From Candidatus Gastranaerophilales bacterium (GTDB lineage Bacteria > Cyanobacteriota > Vampirovibrionia > Gastranaerophilales > Gastranaerophilaceae): a stretch of 64,000 nt of DNA. The notes under the pieces are model-generated. The model was not told the origin of the DNA and did not search any database. It saw nothing but the letters and a program-made list of their open reading frames with translations. Made by a program: the position numbers and the translations under genes. The stretch's first letter is position 1, and each line of letters begins with the position of its first letter. The stretch is from assembly GCA_944327275.1 (NCBI GenBank), contig CALVHB010000040.1, positions 1 through 64,000 on the forward strand. The letters are read 5' to 3'. This document shows, piece after piece, positions 62,444-64,000 of the stretch.

Positions 62444-63814
62444 ATGTTTAATAAATTATTATCGAAATCAACATTATTAATGTTCTTATTTGATTTGGCA
62501 GTGTTTGTATTGTCAACTGTATATTGGTATAACCATATGGTTTTATTACCTGACTTTTTAGATTTGACAGTTCTTTTAACCGCTTTGGCAGGTGTAGTTG
62601 TTTTATTTTTAAAAGATAATTATAAAGTAAGAGAGTTTAATAGTACTTTAAAAAATTCGTATTTACTTTTTGAAGGAGTTGTATTTTCTCAAATTCCAGC
62701 AACAGCTTTACTTTTAACTTTTGATCAAGGAGTTGAAGCTTTTGAATTTATATTAATGAATTTATTGACTATTTACGTAGTTTTATTTGTTTATCGAAGA
62801 ATTTTTCATTATTATTTGTTTAACATTAAAAAAATTAAAAATGTCCTAATTATAGGAGCCAATTCAAATGGGAAGCTTATTGCAGATGAGATAGTTGCTA
62901 AAAAAGCTTTGAGGATGAATGTCCTTGGTTTTGTTGATGAAGGTGAAGAAGAAATTATAGAGGATAAAAGTTTTCCAGTTTTCGCTAAAGTGTATGAGTT
63001 GGATGAGATTATAAGAGATAAAAAAGTTGATATTGTCATAATTGCTGTAAAACGAAGAATGGAAGAAGCTTATTTAACTAATATGGTAAATAGTATTCCA
63101 AATAATGTAAAAGTTTATAAAATGCCAGAATTTTACGAGATGGTAACTGGTAAATATTTTGTGGATAGAATGTCTATTAACTGGTTATTTTACGATTACA
63201 TGAACAGTCGTTCTTGTTTATATGACTTTTGCAAACGTGTGTTTGATATTATTGCGGCCCTAATTATTTTGGTAGTTACTTCTCCGATTCTTTTATATAT
63301 CGGCCTAAGGGTAAAAAATATTGATGGTGGAAAGGCAATATTTACACAAAATAGAGTAGGTAAGGATGGAAAGGTTTTTAAAGCATATAAATTAAGGACA
63401 ATGTATTCAAATGATTATGTTCCTTCTGAAGGGAATATAGGGCATACAGAACCGCAAGATGAAGATGAGAGGGTAATTCCTTTCTGTAAATTCGTGAGAA
63501 AAGCGCGCTTTGATGAGATCCCTCAAATGATAAATATATTAAGAGGGGAAATGTCCATAGTTGGTCCTCGTTCAGAGTGGGAAGATTTAGTGAAAATATA
63601 TTCAAAAGAAATTCCTTATTATTCTTGTCGTATGTGGGCAAAGACAGGTTGGACTGGTTGGGCTCAAATAAATCAAGGTCATTGTGTATCATCAGATGAT
63701 GTCTCTGAAAAATTGCAGTATGACTTGTATTATTTGAAACATAGAAATGTATTGTGGGAAATTGGAATTTTAGTAAAAGCTGTATTTTTAGCACTAGGTG
63801 GCAGACATGGATAA
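62444..63814 (+). CDS. undecaprenyl-phosphate sugar phosphotransferase (WcaJ/WbaP type)
   Basis: 456 residues, a polyisoprenyl-phosphate hexose-1-phosphate transferase that starts a polysaccharide chain. N-terminal four hydrophobic segments, then a Rossmann-like domain (VLIIGANSNGKLIADEI), and from ~260 the catalytic bacterial sugar transferase domain: RVFDIIAALIILVVTSPIL, FTQNRVGKDGKVFKAYKLRT and KARFDEIPQMINILRGEMSIVG (read in pieces), PRSEW and GWTGWAQINQG. ATG 62444 follows GGAG by 5 bases; ATG 62441 is too near. It overlaps the next gene by 8 bases. Confidence 0.93.
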   Translation: MFNKLLSKSTLLMFLFDLAVFVLSTVYWYNHMVLLPDFLDLTVLLTALAGVVVLFLKDNYKVREFNSTLKNSYLLFEGVVFSQIPATALLLTFDQGVEAFEFILMNLLTIYVVLFVYRRIFHYYLFNIKKIKNVLIIGANSNGKLIADEIVAKKALRMNVLGFVDEGEEEIIEDKSFPVFAKVYELDEIIRDKKVDIVIIAVKRRMEEAYLTNMVNSIPNNVKVYKMPEFYEMVTGKYFVDRMSINWLFYDYMNSRSCLYDFCKRVFDIIAALIILVVTSPILLYIGLRVKNIDGGKAIFTQNRVGKDGKVFKAYKLRTMYSNDYVPSEGNIGHTEPQDEDERVIPFCKFVRKARFDEIPQMINILRGEMSIVGPRSEWEDLVKIYSKEIPYYSCRMWAKTGWTGWAQINQGHCVSSDDVSEKLQYDLYYLKHRNVLWEIGILVKAVFLALGGRHG

Positions 63815-64000
63815 AAAGAAAATTTTATATTTATCAACTAGATTACCTTTCCCAGTGATAGGTGGTGATAAATTGCGGATGTTCAATATTTTGAAGCAAT
63901 TAAAGAAGCAAGGATATGAAATTACTTTAGTTTCACTTGTCACCGCAGATGATGATTTGGATGCTTGTTATTCAAATAAAGAATTTTTTGATAAGTTAGT
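63807..64000 (+). CDS. glycosyltransferase, 5' part only (window ends)
   Basis: The first ~64 residues are seen. DKKKILYLSTRLPFPVIGGD and NILKQLKKQGYEITLVSLVT are typical of a GT4-type N-terminus. It overlaps the sugar phosphotransferase by 8 bases, so it belongs to the same operon and probably adds the second sugar. The C-terminal catalytic part lies outside the window. Confidence 0.75.
   Translation, partial: MDKKKILYLSTRLPFPVIGGDKLRMFNILKQLKKQGYEITLVSLVTADDDLDACYSNKEFFDKL

Overview
The window is AT-rich and uses the standard bacterial code (TGG for Trp, TGA as stop). The best guess at its source is an uncultured gut-type bacterium related to Gastranaerophilales (Melainabacteria/Vampirovibrionia, non-photosynthetic relatives of Cyanobacteria). 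This is inferred from gene style: a prepilin of the FTLAEVLVTLGIIGVVAALTMPTI type, short proteins with N-termini such as MSFDVNVLSTKPVIKAA and MQINSIQSDCKPSFQAK, a 655-residue protein starting MGMSAGQARLLSITSRLTDN, and a complete outer-membrane-type polysaccharide export protein. There is no rRNA to confirm it. No insertion sequence, prophage or CRISPR array was seen.

Layout. 1-9 kb: a type IV pilin-like gene behind a 10-G homopolymer, a large SF1 helicase-nuclease, a CCA-adding enzyme, and a run of secreted TPR and hydrolase genes. 9-19 kb: a large EF-hand protein of unknown role, threonine biosynthesis (hom, thrC), and a reverse-strand cell-envelope operon (glycosyltransferase, LicD, class V aminotransferase, cytidylyltransferase). 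18-29 kb: signalling (HD protein, GGDEF cyclase), housekeeping genes (alaS, dut, peptidyl-prolyl isomerase), two tRNAs without encoded CCA, and several lineage-style small proteins. 29-42 kb: carbohydrate enzymes (GH57, GH3), an alanine/sodium symporter behind a structured leader, aquaporin, pgeF, and a pabA/pabBC folate pair. 42-52 kb: a dense plus-strand glycan-assembly island with several fusions. 52-57 kb: two iron-sulfur-type DUF2229/COG3580-COG3581 proteins around a PHP hydrolase, followed by a radical SAM protein. 56-64 kb: polysaccharide export (SLBB protein), a lipid kinase, a second radical SAM protein, a PAP2 phosphatase, a WcaJ-type initiating sugar transferase and the start of another glycosyltransferase.

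How the parts fit. The last 22 kb reads as one surface-glycan programme: amino-sugar synthesis and modification (DegT aminotransferase, WbqC, ATP-grasp ligase), chain building (GT2, RgpF-like and a new paired glycosyltransferase-like family), priming on undecaprenyl phosphate, carrier recycling (PAP2) and export (Wza-like). The LicD/cytidylyltransferase operon at 14-17 kb probably adds a CDP-activated phospho-substituent to such glycans.

Expression architecture stands out. Many genes that begin a transcription unit have an extended -10 box (TGn followed by a TATAAT-like hexamer) placed so that the predicted transcription start is the A of the ATG, or within a few bases of it. They are predicted leaderless, whereas genes inside operons, and another class of first genes, have clear Shine-Dalgarno sites. 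Five convergent pairs overlap or nearly touch at their 3' ends without a separate terminator.
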